DNA from: Alteriqipengyuania bathyomarina_B
Lineage (GTDB): Bacteria; Pseudomonadota; Alphaproteobacteria; Sphingomonadales; Sphingomonadaceae
Length of the DNA stretch: 64,000 bases
Assembly: GCF_038594605.1 (NCBI RefSeq)
Contig: NZ_JBCFZM010000001.1
Location: forward strand, 868,001 to 932,000
Reading direction: 5' to 3'
Made by a program: the position numbers and the translations under genes
The notes under the pieces: model-generated
Databases searched by the model: none
What the model was told of the DNA's origin: nothing
What the model saw: only the letters and a program-made list of their open reading frames with translations
Shown: piece after piece, positions 9,226-16,991 of the stretch
Position numbering within the stretch: position 1 is the first letter of the stretch
How the letters are laid out: the number at the start of each line of letters is the position of its first letter

Positions 9226-10860
9226 TCAGGCGTTCTCGATCGCGTCGGCGATCAGTTTCTGCGTGTTCTCGATCCCGTAAAGCGCGATGAAGCTACCCAT
9301 GCGCGGGCCCTGCTCCGATCCCAGTAGCGTCTCGTAGAGCGCCTTGAACCAGTCGCGCAGGTTCTCGAACCCGAACTCTTCCCGCTTGCCGATCTCGTAT
9401 ACGATCGTCTGCAAGTTTTCCGCGCTCATATCGGCAGGCACCTGCGCCAATTCGCCGTCCAGCGCGGCCAGCGCCGACGCTTCATTGGGCGTGGGCGCGC
9501 GGCGCTTGAGCGTCGGGGCGATGAAGTCGCGGCTATAGGCCAGCGCGGTACCGACCAGCAGATCCAGCTCGGGGTGCTTTACGGGGTCGGGGTCCGCGAT
9601 GTAGTTACCGAGATAGGACCACACCTGGTCGCGCGTCGCGGTCGCGCCCATCACGCCCACCAGATTGAGCAGCAGGCCGTAGGTCACCGGCAGGCTCTCG
9701 CCAGCACCCGGTGCTTCCTCCGCCTGATAGCCGCCATTGGCGCGCAGCAGGTGCCACGCCGGGTTGCCGAGCTGCTTGTCGAGACTCTGCTCGGGCAGCC
9801 GTTCGCGGAACTGCCAGTAATCGTCGACCGCGCGGGGGATCACGCCAACATGCAACTGCTTGGCGCTCTTGGGATTGGGGAAAATGTAGAAGCCGAGCGA
9901 TTCCTCGCTGCCATAGGTCAGCCACTCGTCGATCGTCAGGCCGTTGCCCTTCGACTTCGAAATCTTCTCGCCCTTCTCGTCGAGGAACAGCTCGTAGATC
10001 AGCCCCTCGGGCTTGCGACCGCCCAGCACCTTGGCGATCTTGCCCGACTGGATGCCGGTATCGGTCAGGTCCTTGCCGTACATCTCGTAATCGACGCCCA
10101 TCGCGACCCAGCGCATCGCGAAGTCGACCTTCCATTGCAGCTTGGCCTGCCCGCCGAGCGCGGATTGTTCGACCACGCTGCCATCCTCATCGGTGAAGCG
10201 AACCGTGCCTTCCTGCGCATCGACCACCTCGACCGGCACCTGCAACACGCGGCCCGTGACCGGGCTGATCGGCATGATCGGCGAATAGGTCGCCGCGCGC
10301 TCTGCCCGCAGCGTCGGCAGCATGATGTCGAGGATCGCCTGGTTGTTGGCCAGCACGCCCTTCAGCGCATCGTCGAACGCGCCGCTCTCGTAACGTTCGT
10401 GGCTCGCGATAAATTCGTAATCGAAGCCGAACCGGTCGAGGAATTCGCGCAGCTTGGCATTGTTATGATGCGCAAAGCTGGGGTGATCGGTGCCGAACGG
10501 GTTCGGAATGCGGCTGAGCGGCTTGTGCAGGTTCGCCGCGAGCAGCTCGGCGTTCGGCACGTTGTCAGGCACCTTGCGCAGGCCGTCCATATCGTCGCTG
10601 AAGGCCACGAGGCGCGTCTTGCCATCCTCGGGCCGGGCGCCGATCAGCGCTTCGAAAGCGCGGCGCACCAGCGTGGTGCGCAGCACTTCCTGGAAGGTGC
10701 CGATATGCGGCAGGCCCGAGGGGCCGTAGCCGGTCTCGAACAGCACCGGCGATCCGTCGGGTTTTGCACCATCGGGATAGCGCTTGAGCAGCCGCTGCGC
10801 CTCCTGGAACGGCCAGGCCTTGGATGTGCGGGCGGCTTCGATCAGATCTTGCATGCTCAT
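9226..10860 (-). CDS. lysK: Lysine--tRNA ligase, class I
   Basis: The 544-residue enzyme charges tRNA-Lys. It is the class I form (archaeal/alphaproteobacterial type), shown by the Rossmann motifs PSGLPHIGTF (HIGH, about 48-57) and KISKSKGNG (KMSKS, near 300). The class II motifs of the E. coli LysS are absent. The length is usual for bacterial class I LysRS. Class I LysRS replaces the class II enzyme in many alphaproteobacteria. Two in-frame ATG codons lie at the start (MSMQ), of which the first is used here. No strong ribosome site precedes either. The gene stands alone between the convergent hydroxylase and the glyoxalase-family gene upstream. Confidence 0.95.
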   Translation of the reverse strand: MSMQDLIEAARTSKAWPFQEAQRLLKRYPDGAKPDGSPVLFETGYGPSGLPHIGTFQEVLRTTLVRRAFEALIGARPEDGKTRLVAFSDDMDGLRKVPDNVPNAELLAANLHKPLSRIPNPFGTDHPSFAHHNNAKLREFLDRFGFDYEFIASHERYESGAFDDALKGVLANNQAILDIMLPTLRAERAATYSPIMPISPVTGRVLQVPVEVVDAQEGTVRFTDEDGSVVEQSALGGQAKLQWKVDFAMRWVAMGVDYEMYGKDLTDTGIQSGKIAKVLGGRKPEGLIYELFLDEKGEKISKSKGNGLTIDEWLTYGSEESLGFYIFPNPKSAKQLHVGVIPRAVDDYWQFRERLPEQSLDKQLGNPAWHLLRANGGYQAEEAPGAGESLPVTYGLLLNLVGVMGATATRDQVWSYLGNYIADPDPVKHPELDLLVGTALAYSRDFIAPTLKRRAPTPNEASALAALDGELAQVPADMSAENLQTIVYEIGKREEFGFENLRDWFKALYETLLGSEQGPRMGSFIALYGIENTQKLIADAIENA

Positions 10861-10936
10861 GGCATCAGCCTGTTACGCAGGCACTCTCATGTTGCAAGCG
10901 CGAATGGCCGGAGCGCTGACGCCCCGGCCTTGCGCT

Positions 10937-11308
10937 TCAGTCATAGTTGACCACTTCAAACTCGATCCCGTCCCAGTCGAAGAAGTAGAACCGGCGCCCC
11001 GGATCGTAATCGTCGTGCCCGAAGGGTTCGAGGCCGTGGCCTTTTACCACCTCCTCGGCAGCGGACAGATCGTCGACGACGAAGGCAATGTGGTTTAGCG
11101 GGTGGCCCGTGGCGAAATCGCCGCTCACGTGCTCAATGGTGTAAAGCGCCAGATAATCCACCTCGCTCCCGATATGGATCGACCGACCGGAATTCATCGA
11201 AGGCCCCCTCCACCGCTCGTGCCACCCCAGCAGATCGATCAGCAGCGCCGCGCTGCGCTCCGGATCGGTCACAGAAATATTGGCATGTTCGAGATAGCCT
11301 TTGGGCAT
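10937..11308 (-). CDS. VOC/glyoxalase-superfamily protein, likely SoxR-controlled
   Basis: The 123-residue protein is a single vicinal-oxygen-chelate unit with two beta-alpha-beta-beta-beta modules. The visible features are LEHANISVTDPERSAALLIDLL, HPLNHIAFVVDDL and FYFFDWDGIEFEVVNYD, with His and Glu residues at the places of the metal ligands. Glyoxalase I-type lactoylglutathione lyases and fosfomycin or dioxygenase-like VOC proteins share this fold, so the substrate is unknown. The start at 11308 has AAGGAG eight bases upstream; a longer frame to 11395 would run through the operator. A SoxR box with a 19-bp-spaced promoter lies directly upstream and points at this gene. I infer induction by redox-cycling or electrophilic stress. 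Confidence 0.82.
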   Translation of the reverse strand: MPKGYLEHANISVTDPERSAALLIDLLGWHERWRGPSMNSGRSIHIGSEVDYLALYTIEHVSGDFATGHPLNHIAFVVDDLSAAEEVVKGHGLEPFGHDDYDPGRRFYFFDWDGIEFEVVNYD

Positions 11309-11364
11309 CGCTTTACTCCTTCTGCTGGCGGTGCCGAAGCGGCTCCGCGACTGCGATGCGCACA

Positions 11365-11395
11365 TCAATGCAACCTCAACCTCACTTGAGGTCAA
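11365..11395 (-). promoter_or_regulatory. SoxR-type operator and 19-bp-spaced promoter for the VOC gene
   Basis: ACCTCAA-cctcac-TTGAGGT (11373-11392) is a palindrome with the same half-sites and six-base centre as the E. coli soxS operator. On the minus strand TTGACC (11390-11395) and CATTGA (11365-11370) are separated by exactly 19 bases. That is the long spacer typical of MerR-family-activated promoters. The operator lies within the spacer, between the divergent soxR and VOC genes. Confidence 0.82.
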
Positions 11396-11422
11396 GCAGG
11401 AATATCCCTATCGCCGCAATCG

Positions 11423-11863
11423 ATGAAAGCGAACGACCTTTTGCCGATTGGCGAACTTGCCCGCCGCACCGGACTCAGCGTGTCGGCCATCCGCTATTAC
11501 GAGAGTAAGGGGCTGATCGAACCGCATCGCACGGGCGCCAATCAGCGGCGTTTCCTGCGCTCCGACATTCGTCGGCTCAGCTTCATCCTGATTGCGCAGC
11601 GCCTTGGGTTATCGCTTGGCGAGATAGAGGCGCAGATGGCGCGCCTGCCGCAGGGCCGCACCCCCAATGCGCGCGACTGGGCGGCGATCAGCCGCGCGAT
11701 CCGCGAACAGCTCGACGCGCGCATCGCAGAGCTTCAGCGCGCGAGAGCAAACCTCGACGGGTGCATCGGGTGCGGGTGCCTCAGCCTGACCAAATGTGCG
11801 CTCTACAATCCCGACGACGCTCTCGGCGCGGATGGGCCGGGCCCCCGCAACGTGTTGAGCTAG
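11423..11863 (+). CDS. soxR: Redox-sensitive transcriptional activator SoxR
   Basis: The 146-residue MerR-family regulator begins with the winged-helix domain (LPIGELARRTGLSVSAIRYY, about 7-26), followed by the dimerising coiled coil. Near the C-terminus it has C114, C117, C119 and C125 in CIGCGCLSLTKCALYNP, the exact spacing that binds the [2Fe-2S] sensor cluster of SoxR. Oxidation of the cluster by redox-cycling compounds activates transcription. No soxS is present; outside enterics SoxR controls target genes directly. The divergent VOC gene with its SoxR box is therefore the likely target, and soxR may control itself from the same box. The soxR stop overlaps that of the convergent sixA by two to three bases. 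Confidence 0.95.
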   Translation: MKANDLLPIGELARRTGLSVSAIRYYESKGLIEPHRTGANQRRFLRSDIRRLSFILIAQRLGLSLGEIEAQMARLPQGRTPNARDWAAISRAIREQLDARIAELQRARANLDGCIGCGCLSLTKCALYNPDDALGADGPGPRNVLS

Positions 11864-12387
11864 TCTTCCGGCCCGAGATCGGGATCGAGGTCGCGCGGGC
11901 GTTTGAAATGGACCAGCTTGGCGGTCTGCGCGCCCAGCTCGCCCCAGTCGTCGATCGGCAGTTCGAGCACCGCGAATGACGCAGTCGGAAACTTAACCAT
12001 CGCCTCCCGAAAGTCGGCCGTCTCGTGCTCTGGCGAGACGAGCGCCAGGACCACATCCTGCAGCCCTGGATTATGCGCCGCAATCAGCACCGCGTCGGCA
12101 TCGCCCCCAAGCTCCTTCAGGAGTTCGATATGCGTGTCCGAGCCGGCGAGATAAAGGCGCGCGTCGAACGTCGTGTCTACACCGAGCGCGGCTTCGTCCA
12201 GCGTCAGGCGCACGCGCTGCGCCGGGCTGGCGAGCAGGCAATCCCAGTCGACATCGTGCCGACGGATATGGCGGCCCATCAGGCCAGCGCCCTTTCGTCC
12301 GCGTGCATTCAGGCCGCGGTCGAAATCGCGCTGGTCGCGATCGACCCAATCGGATTTCGCATGACGGAACAGGCCGAGATATTTCAC
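11860..12387 (-). CDS. SixA-type phosphohistidine phosphatase
   Basis: The 175-residue protein starts KYLGLFRHAKSDW, the RHG-like catalytic motif (RHA) of the SixA branch of histidine phosphatases. GLNARGRKGAGLMGRHI and LIAAHNPGLQDVV follow, with the second catalytic His in AHNPG. SixA removes phosphate from phosphohistidine of HPt domains or, in E. coli, of PtsO-type proteins. The start is a GTG at 12387, preceded by GAGG nine bases away; no ATG is available in frame without running into the helicase gene. It lies 23 bp after the helicase stop on the same strand, so it is probably co-transcribed. Confidence 0.85.
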   Translation of the reverse strand: MKYLGLFRHAKSDWVDRDQRDFDRGLNARGRKGAGLMGRHIRRHDVDWDCLLASPAQRVRLTLDEAALGVDTTFDARLYLAGSDTHIELLKELGGDADAVLIAAHNPGLQDVVLALVSPEHETADFREAMVKFPTASFAVLELPIDDWGELGAQTAKLVHFKRPRDLDPDLGPED

Positions 12388-12410
12388 GTGTTCAGCCTCA
12401 TGTTGGATCC

Positions 12411-15182
12411 TCAATCCGCCGTCATGTCGAACGCGGCGGGTACATTCCCTCCCTGCCTTGCAGGCGGCCCCGCCGCAAGGCGCGAAACGGCCTCGGCCAG
12501 CGTAACGCGATGAATCGGAGTGCCTTCGGGGAAAGCGCTGAGCAACCGCGAAGGAAATGCGGCGGACAGAACGACGAAATGGCCCGAATCGTCGCGCGTA
12601 CGGATCAGCCGCCCGAATGCCTGCGCCAGCCGCGCGCGAATGATCCGGTCGTCGTACGCCCCGCCTCCTCCAGCATCTTCCGCAAATGCGGCACGCCGCG
12701 CGCGATGAAGGATCGTGGGGCGCGGCCAGGGCACTGCCTCCAGCACCACGCTCCGCAAGCTTTCGCCGGGCACGTCGATCCCGTCGCGCAGGGCATCGGT
12801 GCCGAGCAGGCTCGCGCGCGGATCGTCGCCGAAGATGTCGGTCAGCGTACCGGTATCGATCGGATCGACGTGCTGGGCATAGAGCGGTAGTCGTGCTCTC
12901 GCGAGCCGGTCTGCGATCCGCGCATGAACGGCGCGTAGCCGCTTGATCGCGGTGAACAGCCCCAGCGTGCCGCCGCCTGCAGACTCGATCAACTGCGCAT
13001 AGGCCCCGGCAAGCCCGGCGAGATCGCCGCGCCTGATGTCCGTGACGATCAGCACTTCGGCATTCCTGGAATAGTCGAAGGGGCTCGGCTGGCTGGTGAG
13101 GCCGGGGTTGAGCCCGATATGATCCGCGCCGCTCGCCGCGATGGCGCGGTTCCAGTCGACCTCCCCATCGACCGCGCGATCCGCGAGCGTTGCGCTGGTC
13201 AGCATCACGCCATGTGCGGGTTCGAGGACGATCTTGGCAAAGGGCTTCATCGGATCGAGCCAGCGGCGGTGCAGGCCGATATCGTACTCGCGCGATTCGA
13301 ACCGGTCGACCGCCAGCCAGTCGACGAAGTCGGGTGTAGTAGGCCCGCCAATCCGGCCGAGCAGCGCCTCCCACGCAGCGATCAGGTCGATCCGCCAGGC
13401 AAGCGAGTGTCGCGCACCCTCGATCCGCGCGCGGCCCTGCGAATCGAGCCAGTCGGGCGCATCCTCCAGCACCGCTTCGAGCCGCTGCCCCAGCGTCAGG
13501 AGCGGCTTGCGCAGGCTCGCAAGCGCGCCTTGCGCTTCTTGCGCGGCATCGACCAGTGGCCCGGGCGGGTCCGCAATCTCGGTTTCGATCCCGTAGCCTG
13601 CTTCCTGTCCGCCGCTTTCGTCGCGCGCGAACACCGTGGCGCGAACCTGCGACAGCAGCTCCTCCAGCGGCCCGGACGGCGCACCTTCGCCGATCCGCCC
13701 CAGCCAGCCATCGGCGGGCAGCGCCTGCGCCGCTTCGATGGCGGCCTCCACCGCGTCGCCGCTCGCATCGTCGTAGGACGCGACATCCGCCAGCCGGGCG
13801 GCGAGACCGCGCCGCCGCCCGCGCGTGTTGCGCTCCGGCCCGATAATCCAGCGGCGCAGCTCGATCGCTTCCTGCCCCGTAAGCGCGGCGGCAAAGGTGC
13901 TGTCGGCTGCATCGAATACGTGATGCCCCTCATCGAAGATCATGCGCGTCGGCGGGTGGCCGTGGTGCCTGCCGCGAGCGGCGTTGATCATGACCAGCGC
14001 GTGGTTCGCGATCACCAGATCGGCCTGCGCGGAGGTGCGCGCCGCGCGTTCGATAAAGCACTTCCGGTAATGCGGGCATCCGGCATAGACGCACTCGCCG
14101 CGTTGGTCGGTCAGCGCGGTAATCCCGCGGCGGGGAAACAGCGTGCCGAGCCAGCCGGGCAGGTCACCGCCAATCATGTCGCCATCGCGCGAATATTGCG
14201 CCCAGCGCGATATCAGATGGGCGAGGATCGCGCCGCGGCCGGCAAACCCGCCCTGCATCGCGTCTTCCAGATTAAGCAGGCACAGGTAATTCTCCCGCCC
14301 CTTGCGGACCACCACCGGCGCCGACCCATCGGCGCGCTTTTCCGGCCACGCACGGCGGCTTTCCCGGCGCAGTTGGCGCTGGAGGTTCTTGGTATAGGTG
14401 CTGACCCAGAGCGTGCCCTGCGCGCGTTCCGCCCAAACGCTCGCGGGCGACAGATAGCCGAGCGTCTTGCCGATGCCGGTGCCAGCCTGCGCGAGCAGCA
14501 GGTGCGGCCTTCCCCTGCTTTCTCTCGGGGCGAAAATCTGCGCGACCTCGGTGGCATAGGCGCGCTGCCCCTCGCGCTTTTCGGCCCCCTCACCGGTCAG
14601 GCGGGAAAGCTGAGCGCTGACCTCCTCTTCGGAAATCGCGACCTGCGCAGGCTGCGGGCGTTCGGGCGTTTCCTCCCATTCGGGCAAGGTCGCGAACACC
14701 CAGCGTTCGGCCCGTTCGGGCTTCGCCACGATACCGGCAAGCACCTGCGCCCACGGCCAGCGCGCGCGGGCGAGCGATTGCAGCGTGCTCCACGCACCAT
14801 GCCGCTCGGCCCAATCCTCGCGCCCGCACACGGCGAGCATCGCCGCCAGAGCTTGGCGCAGGAAGGCAGGCGTCGCCGCGTCGTCCTGCGGCGGATCGAT
14901 GCTGAGTGCCGCCGCCAGTCCCTTGGGTGTCGGCACACAAAACCGCGCAGGGTGGAGGAAGGCGTAAAGCTCGAGCAGGTCGAGCCCGGAGAGGTCGGGA
15001 TAACCCAGCCGTGCAGCGACCAGCGGCGCGTTGAGCATCAGCACCGGCGTATCTGCACAGGCGTTTATCGCCTGGCCCTTCGCGATCTCCTGCACGGTGC
15101 CATCGGGCGCGCCCAGCCATAACCCTGCATGGCTGGCATGGAGCGCGGGCAGAGCGGGAATCTCGGAGGACGGCGCAGCCAT
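12411..15182 (-). CDS. DinG/Rad3-like ATP-dependent DNA helicase
   Basis: The 923-residue superfamily 2 helicase has Walker A AQAGTGIGKT (231-240) and a DEGH Walker B (417-420). Between them it has four cysteines (C301, C364, C369, C375) with XPD/DinG-type spacing for a [4Fe-4S] cluster. C-terminal motif VI is seen in RLAQAFGRLIRTRDD. DinG unwinds DNA with 5' to 3' polarity and handles D-loops, R-loops or forked structures. E. coli DinG has 716 residues; this one has an extra N-terminal domain of about 200 residues. One stretch there (DLLELYAFLHPARFCVPTP) resembles the region after the exonuclease domain in long DinG proteins, but no exonuclease catalytic motif is visible. sixA follows. Confidence 0.88.
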   Translation of the reverse strand: MAAPSSEIPALPALHASHAGLWLGAPDGTVQEIAKGQAINACADTPVLMLNAPLVAARLGYPDLSGLDLLELYAFLHPARFCVPTPKGLAAALSIDPPQDDAATPAFLRQALAAMLAVCGREDWAERHGAWSTLQSLARARWPWAQVLAGIVAKPERAERWVFATLPEWEETPERPQPAQVAISEEEVSAQLSRLTGEGAEKREGQRAYATEVAQIFAPRESRGRPHLLLAQAGTGIGKTLGYLSPASVWAERAQGTLWVSTYTKNLQRQLRRESRRAWPEKRADGSAPVVVRKGRENYLCLLNLEDAMQGGFAGRGAILAHLISRWAQYSRDGDMIGGDLPGWLGTLFPRRGITALTDQRGECVYAGCPHYRKCFIERAARTSAQADLVIANHALVMINAARGRHHGHPPTRMIFDEGHHVFDAADSTFAAALTGQEAIELRRWIIGPERNTRGRRRGLAARLADVASYDDASGDAVEAAIEAAQALPADGWLGRIGEGAPSGPLEELLSQVRATVFARDESGGQEAGYGIETEIADPPGPLVDAAQEAQGALASLRKPLLTLGQRLEAVLEDAPDWLDSQGRARIEGARHSLAWRIDLIAAWEALLGRIGGPTTPDFVDWLAVDRFESREYDIGLHRRWLDPMKPFAKIVLEPAHGVMLTSATLADRAVDGEVDWNRAIAASGADHIGLNPGLTSQPSPFDYSRNAEVLIVTDIRRGDLAGLAGAYAQLIESAGGGTLGLFTAIKRLRAVHARIADRLARARLPLYAQHVDPIDTGTLTDIFGDDPRASLLGTDALRDGIDVPGESLRSVVLEAVPWPRPTILHRARRAAFAEDAGGGGAYDDRIIRARLAQAFGRLIRTRDDSGHFVVLSAAFPSRLLSAFPEGTPIHRVTLAEAVSRLAAGPPARQGGNVPAAFDMTAD

Positions 15183-15223
15183 GCCCCGGTTTAGATGGGC
15201 GCGGAACGAAAAGTAAACAGCTA

Positions 15224-15240
15224 GGGGGTGCTAGACCCCC
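15224..15240 (-). terminator. Possible hairpin at the end of ubiA
   Basis: ggggg (15224-15228) and ccccc (15236-15240) form a short stem with a seven-base loop across the ubiA stop codon. On the minus strand it is followed by a T-rich stretch (TGTTTACTTTTC). It could weakly separate ubiA from the helicase gene. Confidence 0.35.
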
Positions 15241-16154
15241 GCATTCCCCACGACAAAGCACGCCAACGCCAGCAAAAAGCCCGCCCAGCGGTTCGAGCGG
15301 AAACGGGCGAGCGGATTGTCGCCATCGCTCTCGTCCAGCGTCACGATCTGCCAACCGAGATGCCAAGCGACCGGGATCAGCGTGAGCCACGCGACCCAAT
15401 CCTCGCGCAGCAACCAGAATCCGATGCCCCACAAGAGCAAGGCCCCCGCGTAGCACGCAGTCACGCCCTGCTTCACCTTGCCGCCCATGCGCAGCGCGGA
15501 TGAGCGGATACCGACCAGCGCATCATCATCCCGGTCCTGCAACGCGTAGATCGTGTCGTAACCCACGGTCCACAGCACGCAGCCGAGATAGACCGCGATG
15601 GCGACGCCCCAGTTCTCGCCCGCGAGCGTCGCCCAGCCAACCAGCACGCCCCAGTTGAAAGTGAGCCCCAGCCACGCCTGCGGCCACCAGGTAATCCGCT
15701 TCATGAAGGGATAGGCGGCGACCAGCACGAGGCTGATAAGTGCGATGATCTGCGCCTGCAGCGGCAATTGCAGCAGCACGACCAGCCCGACCAGGCTTAG
15801 CGCGGCCAGCCAGATCCACGCCGTGCGCTTGCTCACGCGCCCGCTGGCGATGGGCCGACTGGCGGTGCGCGCAACCTGGCGGTCCAGCTCCGCATCGGTA
15901 ATGTCGTTGTAGACGCAGCCCGCTCCGCGCATCGCGATCGCGCCCAGCAGCAGCAATACGAGCAGCCCAAGCTGCCAGCCGGCACCGCTCAGCCACACGC
16001 CGAACACGCAGGGCCAGAACAGCAGCCACCAGCCGATCGGCCGGTCGAACCGCGCAAGCTGAGCGAGATCGCGGGGAAGCTGCGGCAGGCGGGCGATTAG
16101 CCCACTGTGTTCGCTATCGGGTACGATTGTTTCGGCGGAGTCGCTGCTGCTCAT
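15231..16154 (-). CDS. ubiA: 4-hydroxybenzoate polyprenyltransferase
   Basis: The 307-residue membrane enzyme attaches the polyprenyl chain to 4-hydroxybenzoate in ubiquinone synthesis. It has the two Asp-rich motifs that bind Mg-prenyl diphosphate: NDITDAELD (83-91) and YDTIYALQDRDDD in the second half. About eight to nine hydrophobic helices surround them. The start at 16154 is chosen because GGGAG lies nine bases upstream; the open frame continues to 16289 but that part overlaps rsmE. The gene is divergent from rsmE with 40 bp between the starts, so both promoters must overlap each other's leader. Confidence 0.93.
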   Translation of the reverse strand: MSSSDSAETIVPDSEHSGLIARLPQLPRDLAQLARFDRPIGWWLLFWPCVFGVWLSGAGWQLGLLVLLLLGAIAMRGAGCVYNDITDAELDRQVARTASRPIASGRVSKRTAWIWLAALSLVGLVVLLQLPLQAQIIALISLVLVAAYPFMKRITWWPQAWLGLTFNWGVLVGWATLAGENWGVAIAVYLGCVLWTVGYDTIYALQDRDDDALVGIRSSALRMGGKVKQGVTACYAGALLLWGIGFWLLREDWVAWLTLIPVAWHLGWQIVTLDESDGDNPLARFRSNRWAGFLLALACFVVGNAGV

Positions 16155-16194
16155 GGACTTGCTCCCTAGCGCGCCGCGTGCCACCTGCCCAGCC

Positions 16195-16950
16195 ATGCCC
16201 GCAACCCCTGCCTGGCCCCCGAAAAGCGCTCCACGCCTGTTCGTCGAGGATGAACTCGGCGCTGGCCGCAGCTTCGCACTCGACGGCAATCGGGCCCACT
16301 ACCTCGGCAAGGTCATGCGCGTGTCCGAAGGCGACACCGTGATCCTGTGCGACGACATCACCGGCGAATGGGCGGCCCGGGTCGGCCAGGTCGGCAAGCG
16401 GCGTGTCGATGTGAAGGTGGTCGAACGGCTGCGCGAAAGGGAGGCGGTGCCCGACCTGTGGCTGTGCCCCGCCCTGCTCAAGAAAGATCGCTTCGATCTG
16501 GTGCTCGAAAAGGCGACCGAACTGGGCGTCGCAGCGATCCGTCCAGTCATTACGCGGCGCTGCGTGGCAGACAAGCTCAATCCCGACCGCGTGCGGACCA
16601 TCGTGACCGAGGCGGCGGAGCAGTGCGCGCGCACCGCCCTGCCCGAAATGGCGGAACCGGTGAAGCTGGAGACGTTGCTGGCGCAATGGCCGGAGGATCG
16701 CGCGCTGTTCTTTGCAGACGAGGAAGGCGGGGCAGAGGCGGCCAGTGCCTTCGCCGCGCACGGCCAGCCGGCCGCGATCCTGATCGGCCCCGAAGGCGGC
16801 TTCGACGATGCCGAGCGGGCCGCCATCCGGGCCCTTCCTCAGGCGGTGCCGATTACGCTGGGCCCGCGCATCCTTCGCGGCGAGACTGCCGCCATCGCAT
16901 CGCTATCCGTATGGATGGCCCAAGCAGGCGACTGGCAGCCGCAAGAATAA
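16195..16950 (+). CDS. rsmE: 16S rRNA (uracil-1498-N3)-methyltransferase RsmE
   Basis: The 251-residue protein has the N-terminal PUA-like part (RLFVEDE, RAHYLGKVMRVSEGD) and the SPOUT knot at the C-terminus. The knot motifs are LIGPEGGF and LGPRILRGETAAI, which bind S-adenosylmethionine. KKDRFDLVLEKATELGV is also typical. RsmE methylates U1498 in the decoding region of 16S rRNA. The ATG at 16195 is preferred over the one at 16153, which would overlap the ubiA start and add non-homologous residues. gshA starts 41 bp downstream, and the pair is probably one transcript. Confidence 0.94.
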   Translation: MPATPAWPPKSAPRLFVEDELGAGRSFALDGNRAHYLGKVMRVSEGDTVILCDDITGEWAARVGQVGKRRVDVKVVERLREREAVPDLWLCPALLKKDRFDLVLEKATELGVAAIRPVITRRCVADKLNPDRVRTIVTEAAEQCARTALPEMAEPVKLETLLAQWPEDRALFFADEEGGAEAASAFAAHGQPAAILIGPEGGFDDAERAAIRALPQAVPITLGPRILRGETAAIASLSVWMAQAGDWQPQE

Positions 16951-16991
16951 TTTCCTTCCCTCGGGTTGGCCGGTTTTCTATCGCCACTCGA

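Noticed and set aside
11308..11395. Longer start for the VOC gene
   Set aside because: It would place coding sequence over the SoxR operator and promoter, whereas the start at 11308 has a good ribosome site.
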